From positions 4,526,001 to 4,590,000 of the forward strand of contig CP075494.1 of assembly GCA_021613535.1 (NCBI GenBank): DNA of 64,000 nt. The letters are read 5' to 3'. The notes below the pieces were generated by a model, which made no database searches, had not been told where the DNA came from, and worked only from the letters and a program-made list of their open reading frames with translations. This document shows, piece by piece, positions 18,199-29,079 of the stretch; the stretch's first letter is position 1; every line of letters begins with the position of its first letter. The position numbers and the translations under genes were made by a program. The DNA comes from Adineta vaga. Its lineage: Eukaryota; Rotifera.

Positions 18199-19919
18199 TT
18201 ACCACCATATATAACATATTCGTAATTCAGATACAAAATCCATTGTAAAATTCTTTAACAATTGATTATATTTGATCATAGACAACGTTCGATTGAAGTC
18301 GCTTTTCGTAAAATCATGAATACATATAAAATGTAAATGACGTGTATTTGATAATAAAAATAATAGAATCGAACGTAAATCTGAATATTTTTCGATTCTT
18401 AAATATTCCAATTGTGGACAAAGACGAATTAAGAATTGAATTTTTTCAAATGATAATTGCTTAGAAATTATTAAACGTTTAATTTGATTTGTTTTCGATA
18501 AGAGTTCAATCTTTCTGCTAAAATCACCGTAATAATCAAAGATTAATGTTTTAATGTTCGGAATAATGTTTAATAATTCAATCAGAAATACAAATGAGTT
18601 TGGAAAAGCTTTAATATGTAATGTCGTCAGTTGTTCTAATCGAAGTATAGTACTGAGAGAAGAAAAATCTTGATCATTGCAAGTCAAAGTGAGTTTAGTT
18701 GCAGATGGAAAAGTATTCCGACAATTAATAATCGCATTTGTATTTTCAATAACAACATGGTTAACAGACTTTAGTGGAACTTTTTTACCAAAAGTTTGAT
18801 GATTATTTCCAATTATAATGAACTTCTTCATACTAAACACAAAACAAAGAAATCAATCTATTTCTCAACAATTATATTCTATTTAACCTGAATGGATTGA
18901 TGGAATAGAAATCGACAGTTATTTTATAAGAAACTGTAGAAATATTATGTTCAAAAAACCATTGTCGTTCCAACCAAAATGAAGTATGAAATTGCCGAAG
19001 AATAAGTTTTAATGATGGTCGATTGTCAATCGTAAAACGAAAATGAACAGAAAAGGTTTTCAAATTTGGCATAGAAGACATGATTAACTGTTCCCAATCA
19101 TTTGCATTAAAATAATGCGAATCATTCATTTGTGATAAATGTAATATTTCAAGATGTTCACCATGAGTTTTAATGAATGATTTGAAAAATTCAAAAGAAA
19201 TCATTAGTTTCGTTATTATTAATTTCGTTAACGGTTTCTTCAAACGAGAACAATGCATTATTGGCCCATAAGTATTTCCACAAAGTTGATTGACAGTTAA
19301 ATATCGTAGTTTAGATTTTCCCGATAGTAATGAATTCAAATTTGCAATCCAAATATTACTATCGATAATAAGATGTTCAATTGAACTATCCGAATCATCC
19401 AACAAGCGAAACAAAGAATGAACAGAATATGTTTCAAATTTAACTCGACAATATTTGAGGACAGGTAATTGAAAAAGTTCGAGAAAATACTTAACAGGAT
19501 TTTTTGATTTTTCATGACAAAGAATGGTTAAGGAATGAAGATTAGGAAGAGTTCGTAAACTCTTCAGAATGTTAATTACATGACGTTTTTCAATATTGTT
19601 AAGAATCAGTGTTTGAAGTTGAGAATAATTCGATAGAAGAGGAAATGAATAAGCTTTGAACATAAGATTGACAACGAATGAATTCGATAAAGAAAGTGAT
19701 TTAATTTGATATTGTTTGTGAATGATTGTGTTTTTATGATAATAATCAAACGCTGATTTTGATAATATTGATGGATTGAGTTGAATTGGTACGGTCCATT
19801 GGAGTAGAAAACTTTCAAATCTTATATTTAGATTCGAAAAAGCTAAATACATGTGATAAAATTCGAGATAATCGAATATTTCATAGAGAATTTCATTAGC
19901 GAGATCTTCAAATTGAGTA
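18199..19919 (-). CDS. F-box/LRR-like protein
   Basis: Two well supported exons: 18888-19919 and 18199-18832, joined over a 55-nt intron (18833-18887, GTTAAA..GTTTAG) that makes SINPF run into SMKKFIIIGN. The N-terminus FEDLANEILYEIFDYLEFYH is an F-box, which recruits Skp1 in SCF ubiquitin ligases. The remainder is a string of degenerate leucine-rich units (LQTLILNNI, LPNLHSLTIL, LEYLRIEKY). The 19919 edge is a 3' splice site (TTTGTTTTAG), so at least one more exon lies upstream. ATG 20115 (MKRSYRDNTVDRN then a poly-lysine run) is a good candidate but direct splicing from it breaks frame; a 22-nt middle exon would fix this. Adaptor role is inferred from family. Confidence 0.75.
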
Positions 19920-20049
19920 CTAAAACAAATGAAAATGACAAAAAAGCATTCTATATAAATTTACGAACATATTCGAATTGATTTGTTCTTCTACAAATTA
20001 AAAAAAAACTTTTTAATTCATTAGAAATAACAAAGAAATTATAATTACT

Positions 20050-20115
20050 CTGTGTCTTCTTCTTCTTCTTCTTCTTATTTCGGTCAACAGTATTATCTCG
20101 ATAGGATCGCTTCAT
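20050..20115 (-). other. Candidate first exon of the F-box gene
   Basis: Encodes MKRSYRDNTVDRN followed by seven lysines from a CTT repeat, ending at a GTAATT donor. A basic nuclear-signal-like start is common in related bdelloid F-box genes, but the splice path to the F-box exon is uncertain. Confidence 0.35.
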
Positions 20116-20511
20116 GTTTATGTCTGTGTGCAACTTCTAAAATAAAAATAAACGTGGTATTTTATTCCTTTTTAAATAATAATATGACAATAATAAACAG
20201 AATAAAAAAAAATTCATTTCTAAAATTACTACGATTGGTTGCTACGATAAGAACGATAAAATATGCACGAAAAGAAAAAGACGTATGTTTTCAATAGGGC
20301 ACACTCATCAGGTCAAAATAACAGCATATTCATTTCTTTTGTATCACTCTTCAACTTTTGTAATAGAAAGTTCAATAGTAGAATAAATAAGCATGTCAAA
20401 TCATTTTTCAAAACAATCTTCGTTTCATATACACACATAGTCTATTCTTCACACCCTCATTGTTAATCATTCTCTTTCGCATTTACACATCAGGTATCTA
20501 AATGAAGTCTA

Positions 20512-21290
20512 AACCATCTGTACTTATAGCTTTCATTAATTTGAAAATTGTGAGATGAATATTTTCAACAGTTGGACGATTCGATGGTAATGACTCACGA
20601 AAGATAGCTCCTGTCTGTTCTAAGTAAGATATAGTCCTAGTCGATAAGCGCTACGATCAAGCTCAATACCAGCCATTTGTTTGATAAACTGCAGCGATAC
20701 CTGAATCATTGTTTTTAAGTGATTTTTCAAAAATTTTCAGAGCACGTTTACTATACGAAGAAGTGTGATTAGTTTAACTGAGTTGACGGTATACATTTCC
20801 CATATTGTTTCAGCAAGACGCTAAATCCCGATCATGATTTTGTCCAAATATTTTTGTTGCCTCAGAATAGAATCGTAATGCAGGATCATATTCTTTCTTT
20901 CGCCAATAAATATTCCCAATAGTATTTTGAACACAACCAATACGATAATCGTCTGATGGAAGTATTTTTTGATAATGCTGCAAGACTTTAGTTTGCCAGA
21001 TGAGACTATTATCAAGATCTCCTTTAGTAGCTGCAATAAAACCTAATCCTTGATAACAGTTTGGAACAAGTTTAGTTATCGGATTGTATTTCCTTAAACA
21101 TTTGAGGATAAAATTGTTCAACTTGATCATACCGGCCAGATTTTCATAGCAATGTTCCAAGCGTTGAAAGACTATTGTTTAACTGGCGAAGTTCTTTTTA
21201 TCGACATCAGTTAACTTTAATTGAAGGAATAATTCAATCAGCAGTTGATCATAAAGAAAATTTCCATTGATATTCATTGATGATCTTTTG
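20512..21290 (-). pseudogene. TPR-repeat gene remnant
   Basis: The best part (20810-21160) reads as tetratricopeptide repeats: YQGLGFIAATKGDLDNSLIW then IGCVQNTIGNIYWRKKEYDP. The same frame continues past a stop into NNMGNVYRQLS, SYSKRALKIFEKSLKNNDSG and a typical C-terminal ALPSNRPTVENIH-like block (here ESLPSNRPTVENIHLTIFK) with further stops. Upstream of the ORF, LFLQLKLTDVDKKNFAS then stop is the preceding part. Kinesin-light-chain-like TPR genes of this kind are abundant in bdelloids. This copy is clearly dead. Confidence 0.7.
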
Positions 21291-22351
21291 ATATCGTTAT
21301 AAACATGTTACTTCATTGGTGTCGTGAAAAAATAAACATGACGAGCGCGCAAAATAAGTTGTAATATTATTTTTCTTCTCCTCTAATTCTCAATCTTATT
21401 TCGTCAATATATGTGTGAGTCTTGCTTTTCTTTTCTTTATGTTTTTCATCGACAAACCATAACTTACGGTTCGAAAAAGAAGGAAGAAGACGTACTTTGT
21501 TCAGTAGTCAAATTTACCGACGATTCTATTATAGCTATATGACAAACCATTCATCTTTAATATACTGTCACTTATATACTATCACAGTATGAATATTTGA
21601 TCATCTTAACAGGTGACTTATATGAATAGATAGCAAAACAATGCTGGTACTTTGCTAGAATCGAAGAAAGGTCAATGTAGAATTGATGAGACCAAATATT
21701 ATGTGGAGTATGACGGACGTCAAAAAACAACTGTGATTTTCATAGTATCCACATACATGTATTACTAGCAACATTTTGCTTTAGATATAGTGGTGAATTG
21801 AGTTGATGCCTTTTATTACGTCAAAATAAAATTGAAGTTCAACCGGTATACAGCCGCAGCTGTCAATTCCGAGTATGCACAGTATAGAACATACTGTGAT
21901 GATGAATACAAAACTTTCAAGAACACTTTTCTTTATATTTTCTCTCATTTTTAATATGTGAAGTTTCTAGACCAGTATTGAATATCTTCATTGGTATTAT
22001 ATATCTATTATTCACATTCATCTATGCTCTGTGTTAATTTTTGATAGATCTGTGACAGAAAAAAAAGAAATATTTTAAATGATCCCTTAAAACTTTCTTA
22101 ATTCAAACCATTATCTAAAATGCCTTCATTCTCATTTAATTAAATCATATCTCTATTTCTATATTATTGCGCAGTAAATTAAAAGATTGAATATGCTAAT
22201 ATCCTGCTCTGCTATTCCATACATAATTAACATGGGGCTCAAGATATAATTGAAATTAAAAAACCATTATTAAGTTTCTTTCCCAAGTAGAAATGCGTTA
22301 AGACGTCAAGCACAGATATTATTTTCTTTTATTTAAAAGAGAACTGGTTTT
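21291..22351. other. Intergenic, nothing recognised
   Basis: About 1 kb of AT-rich DNA before the GPCR gene. I see no coding frame, RNA gene or repeat. Confidence 0.45.
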
Positions 22352-23423
22352 ATGCGTTCATTAGAAAGAAAAAAAATTGTAGAAGATAGATTCACAATGT
22401 CATCATCCTATATCTCATCTTTACAATTTGCTGAAAAACAAGTGATTATCTATTTTGGGTGCCTGATCTTTATCGGAGGTATGTTAGGTGATATACTCAA
22501 TATAACTGTATTCCTTAGTCTGCAAACATTTCGACAAAGTTCATGTGCATTTTATTTAATAATTATGTCTATTGTAAATATCGGTCAATTACTTGCAAAC
22601 GTTTTACCACGTCTATTAGGCGTAATAATTGGATCTGATGGAAGTGAAACATCATTGTTTTATTGTAAATTTCGATTATTTTTTACTGTTCTTTGTACCA
22701 TAATTTCTTTGAACTGTTTTTGTCTTGCAATGATTGATCAATATTGTGCAACATGTTCTCGTCCACGTTTACAACAATTATGTAATATGAAACTTGCTCG
22801 ACGTCTCATTCTTATCTTCAGTGTTATTTGGACTTTATATGCACTTCCTTATTACATTTTTTTCAATCATATTATCTCACCAACGACCGGCAAAGTGATC
22901 TGTACTATGACTAACACAGTCTATATACAATTTCGTGCTTATTTTGGTTCACCCGTTGTCATCGGATTTCTTCCCATTTTTATAACAGTGACATTTGGTT
23001 TGATGGCTTACAGAAATATTCAACAAATGCGTTATTACACCGTGCCACTTATTCGACGTGAATTGGATAAGCAATTAACATTAATAGTTTTAGCACAAGG
23101 AGCTATAAATACCATTGTTCTTTCGCCATATACGATCACAATTATTTTTGCATTAACTACAAATGTTAGAGATGATCCAATTTTAAAAGCACAAATTGAT
23201 TTCGTTACTGATATAACTTTTACTATTGTTTGGATATATTACGCAGTAAGTACTAATAAGAATAAAATCGTATGTGAATTAGATTTGTACTTTGTTCTAG
23301 TGTCCATTCTATGTATACATATGTGTATCACATCGATTTCGACGACAATTTATTCATGTATTCTCCAAAATACATTTGCAACATTGTAAAGAAAAACCAA
23401 ATCAAGTGATGCCACAGACGTAA
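22352..23423 (+). CDS. Rhodopsin-type 7TM receptor (orphan)
   Basis: Two exons over a 55-nt intron (23246-23300, GTAAGT..TTCTAG), 338 residues from ATG 22352 (an in-frame ATG at 22397 would give a shorter N-terminus). Seven hydrophobic segments are visible. TM1 contains GGMLGDILNI, TM3 ends in the DRY-like position as AMIDQYCATCS, and TM7 crosses the splice junction as TIVWIYYACPFYVYICVSHRF. This is the chemosensory/peptide-receptor-like expansion typical of bdelloids, on the plasma membrane and coupling to G proteins. The ligand is unknown. Two related genes are at 56613-57608 and 61989-63096. Confidence 0.85.
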
Positions 23424-24495
23424 AACAATAATGAACAACTTTTCTTTTCAGTTTGATGTCGTTATCTTGAAGATGTTTTGTTCATAACTAAAAATAAATG
23501 TATTATCTTATGTGAAATTTATCGAAATTCTTGTTTTGATAGGTCTTTAGATACATGATCGGAAACTATACTACAGTTACATATGTTCATGATTCGGAGA
23601 TGTGATAAACGTAGAACAATCAACTATTTCAAAACACGTTGCAAAAGCCACCGAAATTAATCTGATGAATAGGAAATAGATTGTATTATAATTCCAAACA
23701 GTATGTACATTGTGACCTTAAGTAATAATGGCGTAGTTTCAATTCAATCACCCATTATGCGGTTTTCATTCATGTCTATTCAGTATTCATTTGAATATCA
23801 CAATCGTAATGAGCTTTGTATTTTTTTTCTTCGTAAATCTATTGAAATAAATACTTATGCAATAACTTACCTGTATAAAAATGGATCTTTCACTGAAAAT
23901 AATGAGTCATATAAGTTTCGTCTTACGATTCTTCCTTTATTTTTCATTCGTACAGCAGTAACATGATATGAAAATCCAAATGTGATATGGAATTTTTTAA
24001 ATAATCTTTCTCAAACTGTCTAGAAAAAGAAATTTGACTGAAGGAGTTTAATACTTGGTCAGCTGTTTAAGTTCATTCTACAAGCATCGTTTACCTTCAC
24101 TAAGACACGATACACTATTGAATGAATCGATATCTCAAAAAATTGGTGTAAGTTAGAACTCTGGATAAATGGCTCCTGATGTTCATTAAAATCTTTAACA
24201 ACAATTTTTTACACAGACCTTAAGTTATTTCTATTTTTAATAATTAATAAGCATATTTACTTGACATATTTTTAAAAAAAACAAATAATTTACTCATCAT
24301 AGAAGCCTTTCATACAAGCAATATCATATCAGAACACTTAGCTGTATTGATGGTTTCAGACTCGCATTGTCATCGATGTTACACTCATTCAATACAGATT
24401 TTCATTTCTATGTGTTTCTGTCACATCTATTAGGTTTACAAACAGTTGGATTTTCTTTCTCAAGATTTATTTCATATCATTTGATAACAGATAAG
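23424..24495. other. Intergenic, nothing recognised
   Basis: AT-rich. Open frames at 23703-23966 and 24367-24558 have no recognisable domain and lie without splice context, so I do not call them genes. Confidence 0.4.
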
Positions 24496-25986
24496 TTAGC
24501 ACATGGAATCTTTTTTTTCATTTATATCGTCATTAATCTTCGTCCATTCAAATCCTAATAATTGTAATCCAATGATGGTACCATCACTCAATGATTCAAA
24601 CTTGATGGAAAAACCATTTTCCTTGACAAAAAAATCCATATCAGATTCTGGATACAGAAGATATTCTTGTCTACTCGAAAGTTGGTTAGCGCGTAATTGA
24701 TTACTTTCAACGGTAATCAGTAAAGTAGCGTTTTCTTGAGCCAAGAAATATGTTCCAGCAAATCTGGCTAATTTTGAGAGTGACAATGTCACTATAGTTT
24801 TCGTTATTGGTTTATGAAAATCCCATTCGTAAGTAATGGCAATACTTCGGACGAGTTCCGTAATTAAATTCATTCCATCATCTGAATTAGTCATAATTAC
24901 TGCACCTTTACCTGAATATGCAGTACCAAATAAGAAAGATCGAAATCCTTCATTAGCACCAGTATGACCAAAAGCTAAAGAGTCTTGATCACCATAAACA
25001 GTAGGACCTAAACCCCAATCGCCTAAGTGTTTCGTCAACATCTGTTCAGTCATATCTTGTGAAAGAATTTGATTCGATTGATTTTGTAGAGATTTTTGTA
25101 TTTCAATTATATAAAGAGCTAAATCAGATGGTGTAGTCCATAGTCCAGCGGCTGCACTTTCTGGATATATGTACCAATTGTCAGGTATTTTTTCACCACG
25201 TAATCGATGACCGATGCTTGCTCGTAGTTGCCATGATCGAGGTAATGTCTGTTCAAAAGTACTATGCTTCATACCAATGGGAGAAAGTATAGAACGTTGC
25301 ATTAATGAAGAAAAACTCCATGCAGTCACATCTTCTAATAATTGTTGTAAGAGAACATATCCACCACCTGAATATCGCCAAAGAGTTCCTGGAATCTGAT
25401 CAGAAATAATAGGCCGTGAATTTGCTGGTTTTTCTCCGTTGAGTATTTGAATAAGTGTAGGTATTGTTTCATTGTGAGTATAACCGGGAAAGCCATGCAC
25501 AGTAAGACCAGCTGTATGTGTAAGAAGCCCTCGTAATGTAATCGGTTTGTTTTCTGTGAAAGATGTATTTTTTACTTTCCATGAACGAAGATATGTATTG
25601 ACATTTTCATCTAGATCAAGTCTATCTTGTTCTACCAAACGGAGAGCCGCCATTGCGGACACTGTTTTGCTAATAGAAGCTGCTTGAAATAATGTTAATG
25701 TATTGGCTTTCTTCACATGGTTCACATCGAGATGACCGTAAGCTTTTGTCCATTCGATGACTCCGTCATTTATTATAGCTATACTAACAGCAGGTACATG
25801 ATAATGTTTCATTCGTTCGTGAATTGTAAATGTTGAAGACAATTCACCTTCAATTTCAATCGCGTAACGTAATCCATTTTCCACTTCTTTTATTTTTGAA
25901 ATTGTATTATCATCAGTTAATATAGTTTGTAAGAAGCACAGCTGCCAGAATAATGTAATCACAAGCAAAATCGCTTTATGTCGCAT
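24496..25986 (-). CDS. Secreted beta-lactamase-like serine hydrolase (class C/PBP fold)
   Basis: Intronless, 496 residues with a signal peptide (MRHKAILLVITLFWQLCFL). The serine active-site motif is SISK (S104, K107) in FQAASISKTVSAMAALRLVE, the second motif is YSG in WRYSGGGYVLLQQLLEDV, and the third is HTG in AFGHTGANEGFRSFLFG. This set defines the beta-lactamase/penicillin-binding-protein family (AmpC, EstB, LACTB). The C-terminal part is a small beta-rich extension. In an animal it more likely acts as an esterase or peptidase, or on environmental bacterial compounds, than in wall synthesis. No introns and the bacterial type suggest horizontal origin. Confidence 0.85.
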   Translation of the reverse strand: MRHKAILLVITLFWQLCFLQTILTDDNTISKIKEVENGLRYAIEIEGELSSTFTIHERMKHYHVPAVSIAIINDGVIEWTKAYGHLDVNHVKKANTLTLFQAASISKTVSAMAALRLVEQDRLDLDENVNTYLRSWKVKNTSFTENKPITLRGLLTHTAGLTVHGFPGYTHNETIPTLIQILNGEKPANSRPIISDQIPGTLWRYSGGGYVLLQQLLEDVTAWSFSSLMQRSILSPIGMKHSTFEQTLPRSWQLRASIGHRLRGEKIPDNWYIYPESAAAGLWTTPSDLALYIIEIQKSLQNQSNQILSQDMTEQMLTKHLGDWGLGPTVYGDQDSLAFGHTGANEGFRSFLFGTAYSGKGAVIMTNSDDGMNLITELVRSIAITYEWDFHKPITKTIVTLSLSKLARFAGTYFLAQENATLLITVESNQLRANQLSSRQEYLLYPESDMDFFVKENGFSIKFESLSDGTIIGLQLLGFEWTKINDDINEKKDSMC

Positions 25987-26951
25987 GAAGAAATAGAAGA
26001 AAAGTATGTCAATAATTTGAACTTTAAATCGATACTGACAGTCTATATTATCTGTTTTTATATTGTTCTTTTGCTAACGAAAAATAAATTATACTAATCC
26101 TTATTTACCATTTACATTGAAATGTTGTTGAGCTAGTTAAGCTTCTAATATATAATCTCTGTGAAAGTTATAATTGCAGAATATGTATGTGAATATTCAT
26201 GGATTGATTTATTACGAAAAGTTACGGTGGATTTATTCTGTGGAATTTCAGAAGTATGTCTGATACATACAACATATATCTAATACTCGAAAGTTAAAAT
26301 CAAGTTTTCAACTATTTCAATTCAACTACTCATTCAAGTCCTTTTCGAAATGTCGACCGAAAGTATCTGAATATTTGAGTAATTTAAGTGAATTTTTGAG
26401 TATTCCATAGGTTGAAACAGAAAATGGGATTTTTGAGAACATAATTTAAACAAGCTTTGTGTTCTATAAAAGATTCTTGTTCGTATAATGCTGAGACGGA
26501 AAGCAGTTCAATTTTTATTTATTGATAATGACTTTTTCGGATCATGTATTTTTATCCCAAAAACATACAATGACACAATTCTTTTTCTTATGCTCTATAA
26601 AATCTGTTGAAAACTTTACTACATTCATCGCATTTACTGCAGCACTAGTGGTATTGAGCAAAAATCGACATAAATGTTGCTCTCAATGAGACAAATGAAA
26701 GAAATACACTATTAATATCCTATTTATTATGAAGAGAAAAAGCACTGTACTTTTACATTCAATGACCTTTTCTTCTTTCTTTCAATATCATTATTCTTCA
26801 GTTACGTGGTATGTAGGTGTTAATTATTTTTATAAAAACAATATACCTATACCGATATAAATTACATTTCTTTTCAGAAAAAGCAGCACTTCCACACTGA
26901 TCAATATATACATTCTATTTGAAAAGTAAAATCTTCTCGTACTCTTCATAA
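25987..26951. other. Intergenic between divergent genes
   Basis: Nearly 1 kb between the beta-lactamase-like gene (-) and the first carbonic anhydrase (+). A pyrimidine-rich acceptor-like TTTCTTTTCAG lies about 75 nt before the carbonic anhydrase ATG and could be a trans-splice or 5' UTR splice site. Otherwise nothing seen. Confidence 0.4.
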
Positions 26952-27710
26952 ATGTCTTGTATGCAAAAACGTGACGATCATTGGACCTATGATGATCCAT
27001 GTGAATGGTCAAAGTATTTCTCATCTGCTGCTGGATTATGCCAATCACCAATCGACATCAAAACAAACGAACTTATCATTCACTCCTATCCACCATTTGT
27101 ATTTTCCCATAGATACAATTCGAATGAAATATTCAAATTAGTTAACAATGGACATCAAGTTGCAGCGACATTATCTGATCATACCTATGGACAAAGTGGC
27201 AGAGATCTATGGTTTACAGGTGGTGGTATCGAAGGAAAATTTTATTTTCTCAATTTTCATCTACATTGGGGACGAAATGATCGTCATGGTTCAGAACATG
27301 AAATTAATGGACGACGTTATCCAGCCGAAGCACATATTGTTTTCAAAAATCATGAAACTAGTCAAATCGCTGTTTTTGCATTTCTCTTCACGGTTACAGA
27401 TCGTTGGTATGAAGAAAATCTTGAATGGGAAAAATATTGTGATGCTGCCAGTCAATTAATCAATATCAATGACACAATTCAATGTATGTTTAATCTTAGT
27501 CAACTGATGCGAGCAAATGAACGGCAATTCTTTCGTTATATCGGAAGTTTAACAACACCACCATGTACAGAAGGGGTAATATGGACAATATTTACAGATA
27601 CAATTCCGATAAAAGAAGAAAGTTTGAATCAACTTCGTCAAAATCTGATGAGAAAAGTGTATCGACCGGTGCAGCCATTAAATAATCGAACAGTTCTTAT
27701 ATGTAACTGA
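26952..27710 (+). CDS. Alpha carbonic anhydrase A
   Basis: Intronless, 252 residues, no signal peptide, so probably cytosolic; it interconverts CO2 and bicarbonate. The zinc ligands are the two histidines of FHLHWG and the one in AEAHIVF. The gatekeeper Thr sits in LTTPPCTEGVIW and the proton-shuttle His in NNGHQVAATL. All key residues are intact and length is normal for the family. Its 3' two thirds are almost identical to carbonic anhydrase C (41810-42568) while the first quarter differs more. The next gene is a related tandem copy. Confidence 0.93.
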   Translation: MSCMQKRDDHWTYDDPCEWSKYFSSAAGLCQSPIDIKTNELIIHSYPPFVFSHRYNSNEIFKLVNNGHQVAATLSDHTYGQSGRDLWFTGGGIEGKFYFLNFHLHWGRNDRHGSEHEINGRRYPAEAHIVFKNHETSQIAVFAFLFTVTDRWYEENLEWEKYCDAASQLININDTIQCMFNLSQLMRANERQFFRYIGSLTTPPCTEGVIWTIFTDTIPIKEESLNQLRQNLMRKVYRPVQPLNNRTVLICN

Positions 27711-28090
27711 CACTACTACTATTTTTCAATGTCAATACAAATAAATACATTATGTATTGCACTTAATAGTACCGATGAAAAAGTGCCTTTTACTCTTTCT
27801 CTGTCATTTATGTTCGATATAACATTATAGTTGTTTCGTTCTTCATTCTCTATTTCAGTTAAACTGTGTCATCTATCATAACTAATATAAAGAAGCAAAA
27901 TACTTCCTTTTTTTATACTTAATCTTTGTTTCTCGTTCAATCATGCATTCTAGTTAATCTTAATCAAGTATTTTTCTGATAATCTGTCATGAAGTGCATA
28001 TTTAAAGGATAAAAAATGTGCAGGTTTTAGTATCTATACGTAAGGAAATGTTTACATGCTATATTTCCGTGTTTATGTTTCTCATTTAAC
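27711..28090. other. Intergenic between tandem carbonic anhydrases
   Basis: AT-rich spacer. It should hold the 3' end of copy A and the promoter of copy B. Nothing else seen. Confidence 0.4.
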
Positions 28091-28852
28091 ATGTCTTGTA
28101 TGACACACGATCATGATGATTGTTGGGACTATGATAATCCTTCAGAGTGGCAAAAATATTTTCCATTAGCCGCTGAGTTTTACCAATCGCCAATTCATAT
28201 CAATTCACAACAAACGATTCTTTATTCTTACCCTACACTTGTATTTTCCACTAAATATTATCCGAATGAACTATTCAAATTAGTTAACAATGGACATCAA
28301 GTTGTTGCGACATTAGCTGATCGTACGTACGGGCAAAGTGATAAAGATTTATGGTTTCATGGAAGTGGATTGATCGGTCGATTTTATTTTGTTAATTTTC
28401 ATTTACATTGGAGTCAAGATGATCAACATGGATCAGAACATGAAATCGATGGTCGTCAATTTCCAGCCGAAGCACATGTTGTTTTCAAAAATCATGAAAC
28501 TGGTCAAATCGCTGTTTTTGCATTTCTCTTCACTGTCACCAATCACTTGCAAAAAGGAAATAAAGAATGGGAAAAATACTGTGATGCTGCCAGTCAATTA
28601 ATCAATATCAATGATACAATTCAATGTATGTTTAATCTTAATCATCTTATGGAAACAAATGAACGACAATTCTTCCGTTATGCGGGAAGTTTAACAACAC
28701 CACCATGTACAGAAGGGGTGATATGGACAATATTTACAGATACAATTTCGATAAAAGAAGACAGTTTAAAACAACTTCGTCAGAAGGTAATGAGAAAAGT
28801 CTATCGACCGATACAACCATTAAACGATCGAACAGTTTTTCGTAATGATTAA
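28091..28852 (+). CDS. Alpha carbonic anhydrase B
   Basis: Intronless, 253 residues, tandem copy downstream of A and clearly more diverged from it than C is. Zinc histidines (FHLHWSQDD and AEAHVVF), the shuttle His (NNGHQVVATL) and the Thr in LTTPPCTEGVIW are all present, so it should be active. HWG has changed to HWS. No signal peptide. Confidence 0.92.
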   Translation: MSCMTHDHDDCWDYDNPSEWQKYFPLAAEFYQSPIHINSQQTILYSYPTLVFSTKYYPNELFKLVNNGHQVVATLADRTYGQSDKDLWFHGSGLIGRFYFVNFHLHWSQDDQHGSEHEIDGRQFPAEAHVVFKNHETGQIAVFAFLFTVTNHLQKGNKEWEKYCDAASQLININDTIQCMFNLNHLMETNERQFFRYAGSLTTPPCTEGVIWTIFTDTISIKEDSLKQLRQKVMRKVYRPIQPLNDRTVFRND

Positions 28853-29079
28853 AAACTACATATTATTTCTAACACTTGATGTATATGCTTTTTGCTTTCA
28901 ATGTCGATGAATAAATTAAAACTATATCCATCTGTTGATTAGTTTTAGTTGCATTTCCGTCGTTGTGCGGATATCACATAAAGATAAAAGCCCGTTTTTC
29001 TTTGATTCTCCTTTTTATTCAAAATGTTTTACAGAAAAACAGTATACTGATCGTTGAATGTAAGTTGATTAATTTTGAA

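Noticed and set aside
23703-23966. 87-codon open frame
   Set aside because: No recognisable domain, no flanking exon, and chance open frames of this size are common here.
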